This document shows positions 27,156 to 35,364 of a stretch of DNA of 64,000 bases, in pieces. The stretch lies in the IMG/VR virus record IMGVR_UViG_3300026484_000308, positions 50,405 to 114,404 of that record. One strand, 5' to 3'. Source of the DNA: a virus. Each line of letters opens with the position of its first letter. Positions within the stretch are counted from its first letter, which is position 1. The notes below the pieces were generated by a model. The model saw nothing but the letters and a program-made list of their open reading frames with translations, made no database searches and had not been told where the DNA came from. Position numbers and translations under genes: made by a program.

Positions 27156-29294
27156 TTAATATTGAAATAATATTCCTCGGTCATTGTAAATTCCACCAAC
27201 ATTTTTATAATAATTAAGAACTGGATAAAAAGATTCAAAAATTCCATTTATAATAATATCCTCTTGATATGTATCATAAAGAACTATTGGACCACATAGA
27301 GTATCGAAAGGTTTTATATATCCTTTTTTACTGAATGAATACTCCGCGTAAAAACTATTTAATTGAAATCTTTTATTTATTGCGTCTAAATTAGTCTCAT
27401 CTAAATTCATAACTTCGTTAATTTTTCTAGTACTACTTGTACTTAAAAATTCATATTCCGAAGCGGCCGATAAATTTTTATAATGTATTGTTGTATCAAA
27501 CGTCTGTTTATTAAAATCATATCTTAATGTTAATTGATACCAGTTACCTGGAACAAAGTTTACAAAAATTTCAGAATGATAACCATGAAAATCAATATTT
27601 AAAGTCATATCTCTTTCATTATAATATATACAATTATTATTAATTGGATCGGATATTAAAACCTGTCTTGAAACATCATAATATGAATTTCTAAAACTTG
27701 TATTCATAAAAGCATTTCTTTTAAAGAAAAGAATTAAAGTAAAACTTTCATTAGTGAATTTATTCTTACAAAACATATCGTCTATTATAACATGGTTCGG
27801 AAAAGTATAATTACCTGATTTTCTAGTTTCTAAATACCAATCTTTTCCTCTCATTGATAACGGTTTACCTAATGATTTATAAGGATAAACTTTATTATAA
27901 ACGATTCTAGTTTCTTCTTTGGATTTATTAAAAAAATCATAATATGCTAAAGCTCCATATAAATCTGGAAAATAGTTTTGACCAAAGGTTATATTATTAA
28001 TATCTATTCGATCTTCTTGTAGATGAACATCGTATATCTTACCACAGAATTGTTTTAACCCACTTTTATCCATACCTAAATAATATAATCCCGTTTCAGT
28101 CGTACTGGATTCTTCATCTGTATAAGTATCGGTTCCATAAAATCTTTTTAATTCTAAAGTATGGTAATTATAATTTCTAGTATAAACCATAGTATAAATA
28201 ACTTCTGGAAGTATTTTAGCATCTGGAATATCAGTAATATTAATTTCAAGTTTCTTTTTCATTGAATCTGAAATAGTTCCATCTAAATTTGAATCGACAG
28301 CTGAGCCTAAATATTGCGTAGTATTATCTACTATACTTTGACCATCAATGTATTTATCAAAATTTAGTACTTCTAATTGACCATTATTAATTTGAATAAT
28401 TAAATTTCTATCTAAATTTATTTGAAGCAATGGTATTCCATAAGTTGGTAAAGAATTTTTTAATAAATCAGTTACGTGATTATTTAATGCTTCTGTGGAA
28501 GCATCTGCTACATTTACTCCAGTTTTTTCTTCGATAATATTTAATTGATTTTGAACCACTTTAGATATACCATCTTGAATTAAATTAGTATTATATTCTT
28601 CCATAGTGCTTGCACCAAGTTTTAATTTCTTCGTTTCCGTTTGAACTATATTTTTAAGTTCCGAATTATCTGGTAAATTACATAATGGTTCAGAAATAGT
28701 TGGTTCTATATTATTTCCTGGATTAATTTTAGGTAATGCATTTAAAAAAGTTGCCTTTAAAGTTTCCTCTATTCCAGTCGCAGATTTACATATTTTAGTA
28801 TTATCAGATAAATCCATTGTAACAGTTTCTATAATTTCAGCATCCATATTTTCTATATTAATTGTTGTAGTATTTGCTTCCGAAAGAGCTTCTTTATCTT
28901 CTTCTGAAAGTTCTGGACAATCAGGTAAAGTACTTGGATCGTCTATACCATTATTTATCATATCTAAAGCATCGTTTATATCTGATTCAGCTGTATCTAA
29001 ACTTTCTTTAGATACGACTCTTTGAATTGAATCTAAAAGAACTAAATCACTTAATGTTCCATCGTAACCATAATTATTTAATAACATTGATCCAAGATTA
29101 TTTAAATCTAAAGTTTTATTATTTATAATTAAACCATCATCTTCATAATACGCCTGATTTGAAACTTCAAATGTAATACTTATACTAAATTTACTTTTAT
29201 TTTTAAAAGTTTTAAATTGAGCTCCAAGGCCATTATAATCCATAATATTATTTACAGTTGGTGCTAATTCAAATATATTTTCTGGTACTAACAT
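27156..29294 (-). CDS. Virion protein with C-terminal concanavalin/LamG-like domain (712 aa)
   Basis: Begins MLVPENIFELAPTVNNIMDY. The first half is helical with acidic linkers (LPDCPELSEEDKEALSEANT). The C-terminal 300 residues look like a jelly-roll lectin: NHVIIDDMFCKNKFTNESFT, LILFFKRNAFM, then FVPGNWYQLTLRYDFNKQTF and GIFESFYPVLNYYKNVGG. NWY-L followed by a D-strand is typical of ConA/LamG folds that bind glycans. It is the first gene after a terminator, repeat block C and a conserved leader, so it heads an operon. Probably a receptor-binding or decoration protein (inference). Confidence 0.5.
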   Translation of the reverse strand: MLVPENIFELAPTVNNIMDYNGLGAQFKTFKNKSKFSISITFEVSNQAYYEDDGLIINNKTLDLNNLGSMLLNNYGYDGTLSDLVLLDSIQRVVSKESLDTAESDINDALDMINNGIDDPSTLPDCPELSEEDKEALSEANTTTINIENMDAEIIETVTMDLSDNTKICKSATGIEETLKATFLNALPKINPGNNIEPTISEPLCNLPDNSELKNIVQTETKKLKLGASTMEEYNTNLIQDGISKVVQNQLNIIEEKTGVNVADASTEALNNHVTDLLKNSLPTYGIPLLQINLDRNLIIQINNGQLEVLNFDKYIDGQSIVDNTTQYLGSAVDSNLDGTISDSMKKKLEINITDIPDAKILPEVIYTMVYTRNYNYHTLELKRFYGTDTYTDEESSTTETGLYYLGMDKSGLKQFCGKIYDVHLQEDRIDINNITFGQNYFPDLYGALAYYDFFNKSKEETRIVYNKVYPYKSLGKPLSMRGKDWYLETRKSGNYTFPNHVIIDDMFCKNKFTNESFTLILFFKRNAFMNTSFRNSYYDVSRQVLISDPINNNCIYYNERDMTLNIDFHGYHSEIFVNFVPGNWYQLTLRYDFNKQTFDTTIHYKNLSAASEYEFLSTSSTRKINEVMNLDETNLDAINKRFQLNSFYAEYSFSKKGYIKPFDTLCGPIVLYDTYQEDIIINGIFESFYPVLNYYKNVGGIYNDRGILFQY

Positions 29295-29310
29295 TTAATT
29301 TCCTTTAATT

Positions 29311-29344
29311 TATTATTATTTAGTTCTTTAATATAGAAATAGAC
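29311..29344 (-). promoter_or_regulatory. Conserved operon leader / candidate late promoter
   Basis: On the minus strand this reads GTCTATTTCTATATTAAAGAACTAAATAATAATA. The leader at 31193-31226 is nearly identical over 33 bp. It lies just upstream of the ribosome binding site of the 712-aa gene. TATAT followed by an A-rich initial region fits a phage-type promoter or 5' leader. Shortened versions (AAACTAAATAATAAT) occur upstream of the spike gene near 49940-49955 and of the 86-aa gene near 35000-35012. Confidence 0.45.
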
Positions 29345-29367
29345 TTTGAAAATATTTAAGTTTTTAT

Positions 29368-29459
29368 CTATAGTTAACTATCTGTACACTCACTACAGAT
29401 AGTTAACTATTGATACCATCAACTAAAGAGACAAATGTATATAGATAACTATAGTTATC
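29368..29459. repeat. Intergenic palindromic repeat block C
   Basis: Contains CTATAGTTAACTATCTG, CAGATAGTTAACTATTGATA and ATATAGATAACTATAG. The segment with AACTAAAGAGACAAATGTAT is the reverse complement of a segment in block E (50060-50090), showing the module occurs in both orientations. Confidence 0.75.
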
Positions 29460-29480
29460 CTGTTTTAAAATATTTTTTAA

Positions 29481-29523
29481 CGACAAGAATATACCTTAAT
29501 AGAGAAATTCTCTATTAAGGTAT
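29481..29523 (-). terminator. Intrinsic terminator after fibre-assembly gene
   Basis: A 15-bp perfect stem (29491-29505 with 29509-29523) with a 3-nt loop. It is followed on the minus strand by ATTCTTGTCGTTAAAAAATA, the TGTC motif. The stop of the 206-aa gene is 7 bp upstream. Confidence 0.75.
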
Positions 29524-29529
29524 TAAATA

Positions 29530-30150
29530 TTAATTCCAAGATATTAATTCTACATCTTCCTTATTAACACATACTTCTACATCTTTCAATAATTTTTGAT
29601 ATTTTCCCAAAGCACTGGATTCCATAATTTTATAATCCGAAGCTTTTTCTAAAATTTTAGTTATTAATTCATCCTTGGTTTCGTCAAGATCTCTTGATAC
29701 TAATAAATTATCAATAAATGGAGTTTTTACATTATTATCTATTATATAATTATTTGCTTCGGTTTCTTGATAAATCCAAGATTCTCTTTCGTTAACCGGA
29801 TAAATAATTCTCGAATTTTCGTAATCCATTCTAAGTTCGATTATTTTATTTTCTTTAATTTGATTTAATGTTAAATTTCCTTCTTGACCTTCAGGTTGAA
29901 CCCAATTAAAAGTAAGATCATGTAGGTAAGATAATTGTTCATCGGTGAGTGGTCTAGTTTCGTTATTAACGTTAGTGAAAAATTTAGTATTTAAATCACT
30001 GTCGTCATATTCTAAATATATATAATCTTCCGATATATCTGGAGGAGTATTTTTTCCATACACTCCATTTGGATATAAATCATTTTCTATGTAAATATTA
30101 TTTACCTCATCGTTTAAATATTCACCATAATTCCATACTATTAATTTCAT
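29530..30150 (-). CDS. Tail fibre assembly protein (DUF4376-like)
   Basis: 206 aa. The N-terminal part is a small acidic beta domain (MKLIVWNYGEYLNDEVNNIY). The C-terminal part carries the pattern known from fibre-assembly/DUF4376 proteins: a helix, then IIYPVNERESWIYQETEAN, then TPFIDNLLVSRDLDETKDEL and a closing helix. Such proteins chaperone trimerisation of the distal fibre, often encoded directly after the adhesin. Here the glycine-rich adhesin gene lies immediately upstream (10-bp gap), matching that order. Role is family knowledge plus context. Confidence 0.65.
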   Translation of the reverse strand: MKLIVWNYGEYLNDEVNNIYIENDLYPNGVYGKNTPPDISEDYIYLEYDDSDLNTKFFTNVNNETRPLTDEQLSYLHDLTFNWVQPEGQEGNLTLNQIKENKIIELRMDYENSRIIYPVNERESWIYQETEANNYIIDNNVKTPFIDNLLVSRDLDETKDELITKILEKASDYKIMESSALGKYQKLLKDVEVCVNKEDVELISWN

Positions 30151-30160
30151 TTAATTTCCT

Positions 30161-30859
30161 TTAAAATATTATTTTTACTAATCCGTTACCACCACGGCCG
30201 GTACTCACATTAGTATAAGCATAAGCGTAAAAACCTATACCTCCACCACCACTACCATAACCACCATTACTACCAAAACCATAACAAGCTCCACCATTAC
30301 CACCATTACTATATCCAGAAGATATACCACCATATCCATAATGGTAGGAATATTTTGCTCTAATGCCGTCTTTACTACTAGTATAACAACCATTTCTAGA
30401 ACCACCATTACCATAACCACCAGAACCAGAACCACCACTAGCGCTGTATCCACCGGCAGAAGTTGTTCCACCGGCTCCACCATTTGACCAAGTATTGGAA
30501 ATAGAGTTACCACCAGCACCAATAGAAATAACTAAAGATTGACCATCACTATAATTAATGGTCTTTGTAACTATTGTACCTGCGGTACCACCAGTAGCGG
30601 TAGTTTGTTGACCCGAACCACCACCACCTGCTCCAAGTAAACATATGGTTACATCGGTATTAGCTGGAAAATCTTTTCCAGCTATTAAAGTTTTAGAAGT
30701 TGTTACTATGATAGGAGAAGTAAATGCTGATGGAGGAGGTGGTATATATATTTCCCAAACCTTTATTTTATTAGCATATAGTTTATTCATTTCTTTACCA
30801 TTAGCTATTAATTTTCCACCGTTTTCTGGTATAGTTATACCAAATATTTCTAAACCCAT
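30161..30859 (-). CDS. Glycine-rich tail fibre tip / adhesin (232 aa)
   Basis: The N-terminal about 45 residues are an attachment segment (MGLEIFGITIPENGGKLIAN, then IYIPPPPSAFTSP). The rest is a phage glycine-rich domain: TVTICLLGAGGGGSG-type start (here TDVTICLLGAGGGGSG), many GGxGG turns, and the characteristic end GRGGNGLVKIIF. This domain forms polyglycine-II helix sandwiches in several phage adhesins and shows host specificity through its loops. The gene lies between a 91-aa fibre gene and the fibre-assembly protein. Glycine runs and repeats make it prone to recombination. Confidence 0.75.
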   Translation of the reverse strand: MGLEIFGITIPENGGKLIANGKEMNKLYANKIKVWEIYIPPPPSAFTSPIIVTTSKTLIAGKDFPANTDVTICLLGAGGGGSGQQTTATGGTAGTIVTKTINYSDGQSLVISIGAGGNSISNTWSNGGAGGTTSAGGYSASGGSGSGGYGNGGSRNGCYTSSKDGIRAKYSYHYGYGGISSGYSNGGNGGACYGFGSNGGYGSGGGGIGFYAYAYTNVSTGRGGNGLVKIIF

Positions 30860-30892
30860 AATAATCCTTTATATTAATAATAGGTGAACCCT

Positions 30893-31168
30893 TTACGCGT
30901 CTGTACCGTCATTAGTTAAATAAACTGTACCCGTATCTTCATCCACCCTCATTTTAACGACCCCACCGACAGTACTTGTAGCCCAAGTAGTTTTAGTAGC
31001 TAAGTCATCTATACCTACTCCACTAACAGTCGCCGCATCTATACCAGAATTGGGACCATCTATTTTTAGAATTTCTTCTAATAGATTTTCAGTACTTAAT
31101 TTAGTATTTCTTAAATCCTTTATATCTGCTCCAACCATCTGTCCAATAGTACTTAATGTATCTGCCAT
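30893..31168 (-). CDS. Short fibre protein with MADTLSTIG anchor (91 aa)
   Basis: The first about 25 residues (MADTLSTIGQMVGADIKDLR) match the start of the 455-aa fibre at 33350 (MADTLSTIGRMVGTDIKDLR), indicating a shared virion anchor. The remainder is short and beta-like (TWATSTVGGVVKMRVDEDTG, YLTNDGTDA). It may be a stub fibre or a remnant of a longer fibre that lost its tip. It has its own leader and an upstream terminator, so it heads the adhesin cassette. Confidence 0.6.
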   Translation of the reverse strand: MADTLSTIGQMVGADIKDLRNTKLSTENLLEEILKIDGPNSGIDAATVSGVGIDDLATKTTWATSTVGGVVKMRVDEDTGTVYLTNDGTDA

Positions 31169-31192
31169 AATTTTTTCCTTTATAAATCAATT

Positions 31193-31226
31193 TTATTATT
31201 ATTTAGTTCTTTATATAAAAATAGAC
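31193..31226 (-). promoter_or_regulatory. Conserved operon leader / candidate late promoter
   Basis: Minus-strand GTCTATTTTTATATAAAGAACTAAATAATAATAAA, nearly identical to 29311-29344. It follows a hairpin directly, and its GTC overlaps the TTGTC that corresponds to the TGTC motif after the other terminators. It lies about 30 bp upstream of the 91-aa fibre start. Confidence 0.45.
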
Positions 31227-31253
31227 AATTATTGAGGAGAGTATTGCTCCAAT
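31224..31253 (-). terminator. Imperfect terminator hairpin after 694-aa gene
   Basis: GGAG/CTCC with ATT/AAT flanks and a 2-nt bulge (31231-31253), then AATTGTCTATTTTTATA on the minus strand. It is weaker than the other hairpins but keeps the same hairpin-TGTC arrangement and lies 3 bp from the stop codon. Confidence 0.5.
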
Positions 31254-31255
31254 CA

Positions 31256-33340
31256 TTAAATTATACCATTTCGAATATCTTTTATAAGTTTTGGATATTT
31301 ATAATAAAATTTAGATTTTGTTTTATTATTAATACTTAACATTGTCATATATTTTTCATTATTATTATTAATAGTGTTATTACTACCATTTGAGAAAATA
31401 CTTGAAAATTTAATATTCGCTAATACATTATTATCTCTAATAATATCGTTTGTTAATATCGATAATTTTCTATAATCTGAAATTTGTAAAGGTATATTTA
31501 TATACAAAGTTCTTTGATATACAATTGGACTAATAATCATAGTCTTTAAAGTATCTCCATCTTTCATTAATATTTTGCTATCGTACCCGCTATAATAAGT
31601 AATATTTGTATCTGTTCCATCATATGTAAATTCTCCTATTACTGTATTATTATGTTGTATATATCCAAAAATATTTTCAGTTAATGATTGAGAATAATCG
31701 ATTAACATATCTATTATAAAAGGATTTGATTTTAATTCAAAAGTACTTGGATAATCTGTTCCAATTGGATCGTAGTAATGTATAATTTCTGGAACATTTA
31801 TACCATAAGTATAACTTCTGTTAATTATAGAACCATTTTTTAATTCCACCATTATATTAATAGTGTTGTATCCTGTTGTTACCGTTTCTCCTGGAAAATT
31901 ACTTGGGGTAAAAGAAGGAGTTTCTGTAATATTAATTTTAGATTCGCTTCTACCAGCGTAAATATCTTCCGAATCGGTAAGATTATTATATAATGGATGA
32001 TCTCCGTAATTGGTTCTTAAGAATCCCACATTAACGGAAGTTCTATCATAATTACCAGTAAAGTAAGCTCCAAAATTAGTAATTAATTTATTAGCTGTAC
32101 AAAAGAAAGCCCCCGATTTATATGGAAAATCACTTGCCTCGGTAGAGCTAGTATAATTACCACCATGATCGGTTATAATAAATATTCCATTACCAGCTTC
32201 TCTAAATAAAAGAAGATTTGTAACAGCATTATCAGTAATTCTAGGAGTGGTTAAATATTTTGAACTCATAAATAAAACACCACAATAATCATTTAGCTCA
32301 GTTAAAGAAGGATTTAATAAACCATCGCTATAACTAGAACTCGTTTTATAAGTTAAAGTATATCCCATAATTTTAGCAACCCCAGCGAAACTAGTTCTAA
32401 AATCACTTGTTCCAGTTTCATTAATATTATAACTTTCCCCAGTGTTTGCATCACCAAGTACCAAAATATTTTTATTGCCTTGTGATACTTTATCGGTATT
32501 TGATATAAAATCCATAGCATTTGCTAAGTACCTAAAGGAAGCGTTTAAATCGGAAAAAACTTTCCAAGAGGTATTATATCGATTATTATAAAATTTTGGG
32601 AAACCTCCATCAAACAATACATTTCCTTTACCATCTTGAACGGTTGCTATAAAAGGATTAGCTGGACTTAAATTATCGTAAGCGATGTATTTAGCTAAAG
32701 TTGGTGTTTCATTAACAGCTGATAAAACATTAATTACATCAGTAGAAAAATCAAAATATACATCTTGTTTCGTTGGGTAAATACCAGGAGGAACCGTAGG
32801 ATTTAAATAATCATTAATTGTTACTATTTTGGTAGTACTTTTAATACTATACGGAAGTGTTCCAATATTTATATATTTCTTACTATAATCACTTGAAATT
32901 ATTTTAATTTTGTCTATGTTGGTTTTAGATGTTATTTTAATACTTAAATTTTTAAAATCATTGATATTATCCATAACTAACCCATCGGTACAACAAGTAT
33001 CCCATCTAAAGGTTCCTGTACAAACTCCAGTACTTGAATTAAAACTTGCTTCACCTTGATCATCCTGTACTACTAAAGAGGAATTCTTTGGTAAACCACT
33101 GATAGTAAAAGTAATATCTCCAGTCGTATTATCTTTGTATTGACTAGCAATTGCATGAATAGAAATTTTACCAGTACTTAAATCTTTATAAAAATATAAA
33201 GTAAGGCATCTGGTTTCCTGCCACACTGGAGCGGCAGATGCTTCAAAAGTGGTATTATAACCATAATATGTTTTTGCATCTACTGTTCCGGTAAAGGATA
33301 AGGCTTCTTTGCCGTCTATATAATATTTTTGTATTTCCAT
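31256..33340 (-). CDS. Large fibre/surface protein with alpha/beta middle domain (694 aa)
   Basis: The N-terminal third is beta-rich (YYIDGKEALSFTGTVDAKTY; SLVVQDDQGEASFNSSTG). The middle (about residues 285-400) looks alpha/beta: NKNILVLGDANTGESY, LLNPSLTELNDYCGVLFMSS, then NLLLFREAGNGIFIITDHGG. This strand-loop-helix order resembles glutamine-amidotransferase/ThuA-like folds, although no nucleophile Cys-elbow is obvious. The C-terminus is again beta-rich. Situated between two fibres carrying the MADTLSTIG anchor. Likely an adhesin or decoration protein; enzymatic activity is possible but unproven. Confidence 0.45.
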   Translation of the reverse strand: MEIQKYYIDGKEALSFTGTVDAKTYYGYNTTFEASAAPVWQETRCLTLYFYKDLSTGKISIHAIASQYKDNTTGDITFTISGLPKNSSLVVQDDQGEASFNSSTGVCTGTFRWDTCCTDGLVMDNINDFKNLSIKITSKTNIDKIKIISSDYSKKYINIGTLPYSIKSTTKIVTINDYLNPTVPPGIYPTKQDVYFDFSTDVINVLSAVNETPTLAKYIAYDNLSPANPFIATVQDGKGNVLFDGGFPKFYNNRYNTSWKVFSDLNASFRYLANAMDFISNTDKVSQGNKNILVLGDANTGESYNINETGTSDFRTSFAGVAKIMGYTLTYKTSSSYSDGLLNPSLTELNDYCGVLFMSSKYLTTPRITDNAVTNLLLFREAGNGIFIITDHGGNYTSSTEASDFPYKSGAFFCTANKLITNFGAYFTGNYDRTSVNVGFLRTNYGDHPLYNNLTDSEDIYAGRSESKINITETPSFTPSNFPGETVTTGYNTINIMVELKNGSIINRSYTYGINVPEIIHYYDPIGTDYPSTFELKSNPFIIDMLIDYSQSLTENIFGYIQHNNTVIGEFTYDGTDTNITYYSGYDSKILMKDGDTLKTMIISPIVYQRTLYINIPLQISDYRKLSILTNDIIRDNNVLANIKFSSIFSNGSNNTINNNNEKYMTMLSINNKTKSKFYYKYPKLIKDIRNGII

Positions 33341-33349
33341 AAGGATCCT

Positions 33350-34717
33350 TTATATATCTCTAATATTAATTAAAAAGATTTGATCAATATTATCGTAATT
33401 TATAAATTTGCAAGAGGTTCCATCTTTAGTTATACTAATAGTACAAACAGCTTCCGAATTAATATAAGTATCATAAGTATCTGAATCTGTTACCTGATCC
33501 AATAATTTTACGTCGTAAATTGCCTTTAATCCATTTATACCAAGACTTAATAAATCTAAATTAAAGCTTGAACTAGCCGCAATAGACACTTCGTTATTAT
33601 AAGATCTTTTATTTGGAGTTAGTTTATTTATAGAACCATTTTTATAATATGTGAATAATGTATCCATATCATTTAAAATAGTATTATCTGGAATATAATT
33701 AAATAAAGTTTCTGCTAATTTTAAATAAGTTCCATCTGTTTGTAGTTTATAAGCATCATTAGTATCTAAATTAAATAAATAATTCTCTAAAGCATTAATA
33801 CCTTCTGGAATGAATACATTTTTAAACGTACTATTATTTTGAGACATACATGCAAAACCGTATGGTTGGGGACCTTTAAACATTTCTAAATCAGCAGCAT
33901 CATCTAAATCAAATTCAATTAATGAATTATCGACTATCGTATTACTGTCATTTTGAGTAGTCCAACACTTGACAATATTTCCAACTCTTTGTACTTTAAT
34001 GGTTGCCCCATCTTTATAATTATTCCAAGTACCACCATCAGAAATAGTATCCGATTTATCTTCGATTATTCTTTCTCCGTATTTGGATCCTTGTAAATAA
34101 TTATAAACTACTCTCCAGTTAAAACTTTCATTATCTCTTAAAGCAGATAAAGTATATTCTCTTCCGGTATTTGGATCTTTATAAAATGCTATTACCACAC
34201 CCATTCTATCATCGTCAGCTACATCAGAAGTTAACTTAGAATATAAAGTATAATCCGTGTAATATCTTTCACTAATAAATCCAATAAAAGTCCTAGAATT
34301 AATAGTACTTTTTATAATATCGTTTGCTTCATCGTATTCCCATTGATTTAATTCGTCCTTATTTGCAGGAAAATTCCCAGAAGAATTATGAGAAAATCTA
34401 TACCAATTTTTGAATACCTCTAATTGGGATTGTCCACCTGCGGCCAATCTTTCGTCTATATCTATATTTGTCGCTAATCTGGTACGGATTAAAGAAGGAT
34501 ATATATTATTATGATTATGTTCTATATTTGATACTTCTATTCCATCATTTGTAAGCTTACCATTTATTTCCAAATCAGTTTGTATTATTTGCTCTCCAGT
34601 CGTTAAATCATTTCTAATGTACTTTACATCGGCTGCGGAAATATCTTGTTTAGTAATACGCAAATCTTTTATATCTGTTCCAACCATACGTCCAATAGTA
34701 CTTAATGTATCTGCCAT
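33350..34717 (-). CDS. Tail fibre with MADTLSTIG anchor and lectin-like domain (455 aa)
   Basis: Anchor residues 1-25 (MADTLSTIGRMVGTDIKDLR) are shared with the 91-aa protein. A short shaft follows (LEINGKLTNDGIEVSNIEHN). A jelly-roll-type domain lies near residues 110-310: WEYDEANDIIKSTINSRTFI, YTDYTLYSKLTSDVADDDRM, ATIKVQRVGNIVKCWTTQND and YGFACMSQNNSTFKNVFIPE. That spacing of strands is typical of ConA/LamG-like glycan-binding domains. The C-terminus is a beta-rich tip. Probable receptor-binding fibre; gap of 2 bp to the upstream small membrane gene. Confidence 0.6.
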   Translation of the reverse strand: MADTLSTIGRMVGTDIKDLRITKQDISAADVKYIRNDLTTGEQIIQTDLEINGKLTNDGIEVSNIEHNHNNIYPSLIRTRLATNIDIDERLAAGGQSQLEVFKNWYRFSHNSSGNFPANKDELNQWEYDEANDIIKSTINSRTFIGFISERYYTDYTLYSKLTSDVADDDRMGVVIAFYKDPNTGREYTLSALRDNESFNWRVVYNYLQGSKYGERIIEDKSDTISDGGTWNNYKDGATIKVQRVGNIVKCWTTQNDSNTIVDNSLIEFDLDDAADLEMFKGPQPYGFACMSQNNSTFKNVFIPEGINALENYLFNLDTNDAYKLQTDGTYLKLAETLFNYIPDNTILNDMDTLFTYYKNGSINKLTPNKRSYNNEVSIAASSSFNLDLLSLGINGLKAIYDVKLLDQVTDSDTYDTYINSEAVCTISITKDGTSCKFINYDNIDQIFLINIRDI

Positions 34718-34719
34718 AA

Positions 34720-34980
34720 TTATTCCTTAATTTTATCTTCGTAAGAAGACTGATTTTGTATATTTTGCTGAGTTTCGTATTTTGGAGATGTTCTCATATT
34801 TTGATAAGTATGGTTGCCAGCATAACCAAGTAATGCACCAAGGGCCAAATTAAACTCCGGGCTCAATTTTCCAAAAATAGTTAAACCAACTACCGAAATG
34901 GCTAAACCAACTACCATACCTAATACTATATTATTAGTTTTTTGTCTATGTAAATCTTTTGGAGATAATTTTTCTTCCAT
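34720..34980 (-). CDS. Small membrane protein, possible holin-like (86 aa)
   Basis: After a charged start (MEEKLSPKDLHRQKTNN) come two hydrophobic segments: IVLGMVVGLAISVVGLTIFG (about residues 18-37) and LALGALLGYAG (about 45-56). A polar tail follows (YETQQNIQNQSSYEDKIKE). Two short membrane helices with a charged tail are seen in class II holins, but no lysis enzyme is nearby, so this is only a possibility. It starts an operon after the intergenic region 34981-35364. Confidence 0.4.
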   Translation of the reverse strand: MEEKLSPKDLHRQKTNNIVLGMVVGLAISVVGLTIFGKLSPEFNLALGALLGYAGNHTYQNMRTSPKYETQQNIQNQSSYEDKIKE

Positions 34981-35300
34981 ATTGAAATCCTTTAATTTTA
35001 TAATATTTAGTTCGAAAAGGATATTTAAACTTTAAATAACTATTCATAGTGTCAACTAACCTACTATAGCCAGTTATTTCAAAAAGACAAAAAATTTTAA
35101 AACCTAAAATTTAAGAAATAGTTAAATTTTCAATCCTTTATAACACCGGAAAATAGGGGACTTGGTTTTTGATTTTAAGTTTATTTTAAAATCTGTTAGC
35201 TAGAGATTTTAAAAACAAACAACTATTAATAGTTAACTATTGATACCACGCACTATGAATAGTTAACTAAGTATCGTATGTTAGTTATTTACGTTTATTT
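34981..35300. other. 384-bp gap without protein genes: hairpins and sparse repeats
   Basis: No frame with a ribosome binding site is open here. I see AT hairpins at 35106-35130 (9-bp stem AAAATTTAA/TTAAATTTT) and at 35171-35193 (GATTTTAA/TTAAAATC). An isolated AACTATTCATAGT element is near 35038-35050, and block D follows on the right. A leader-like AACTAAATATTATAAAATTAAAGG precedes the 86-aa gene. Confidence 0.5.
35221..35270. repeat. Intergenic palindromic repeat block D
   Basis: ACTATTAATAGTTAACTATTGATACCACGCACTATGAATAGTTAACTA. TACCACGCACTAT is shared with block A in the same orientation, and with blocks E and F in the opposite one. Confidence 0.75.
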
Positions 35301-35303
35301 TTA

Positions 35304-35341
35304 GGACAGGAAAATACTTCTGGGATATCCCAGAAGTATTT
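35304..35341 (-). terminator. Intrinsic terminator after 720-aa gene
   Basis: A 13-bp perfect stem (35312-35324 with 35329-35341) with an ATAT loop. It is followed on the minus strand by TTTCCTGTCCTAAAAATA. It lies 24 bp past the stop codon. Confidence 0.8.
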
Positions 35342-35364
35342 AAAAGTTTTAGAGAAACTAGAGA

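Noticed and set aside
30235-30522. Val/Leu/Met-rich frame overlapping the glycine-rich adhesin
   Set aside because: A shifted reading of GGT/GGA repeats; the adhesin frame has the family ending and operon spacing.
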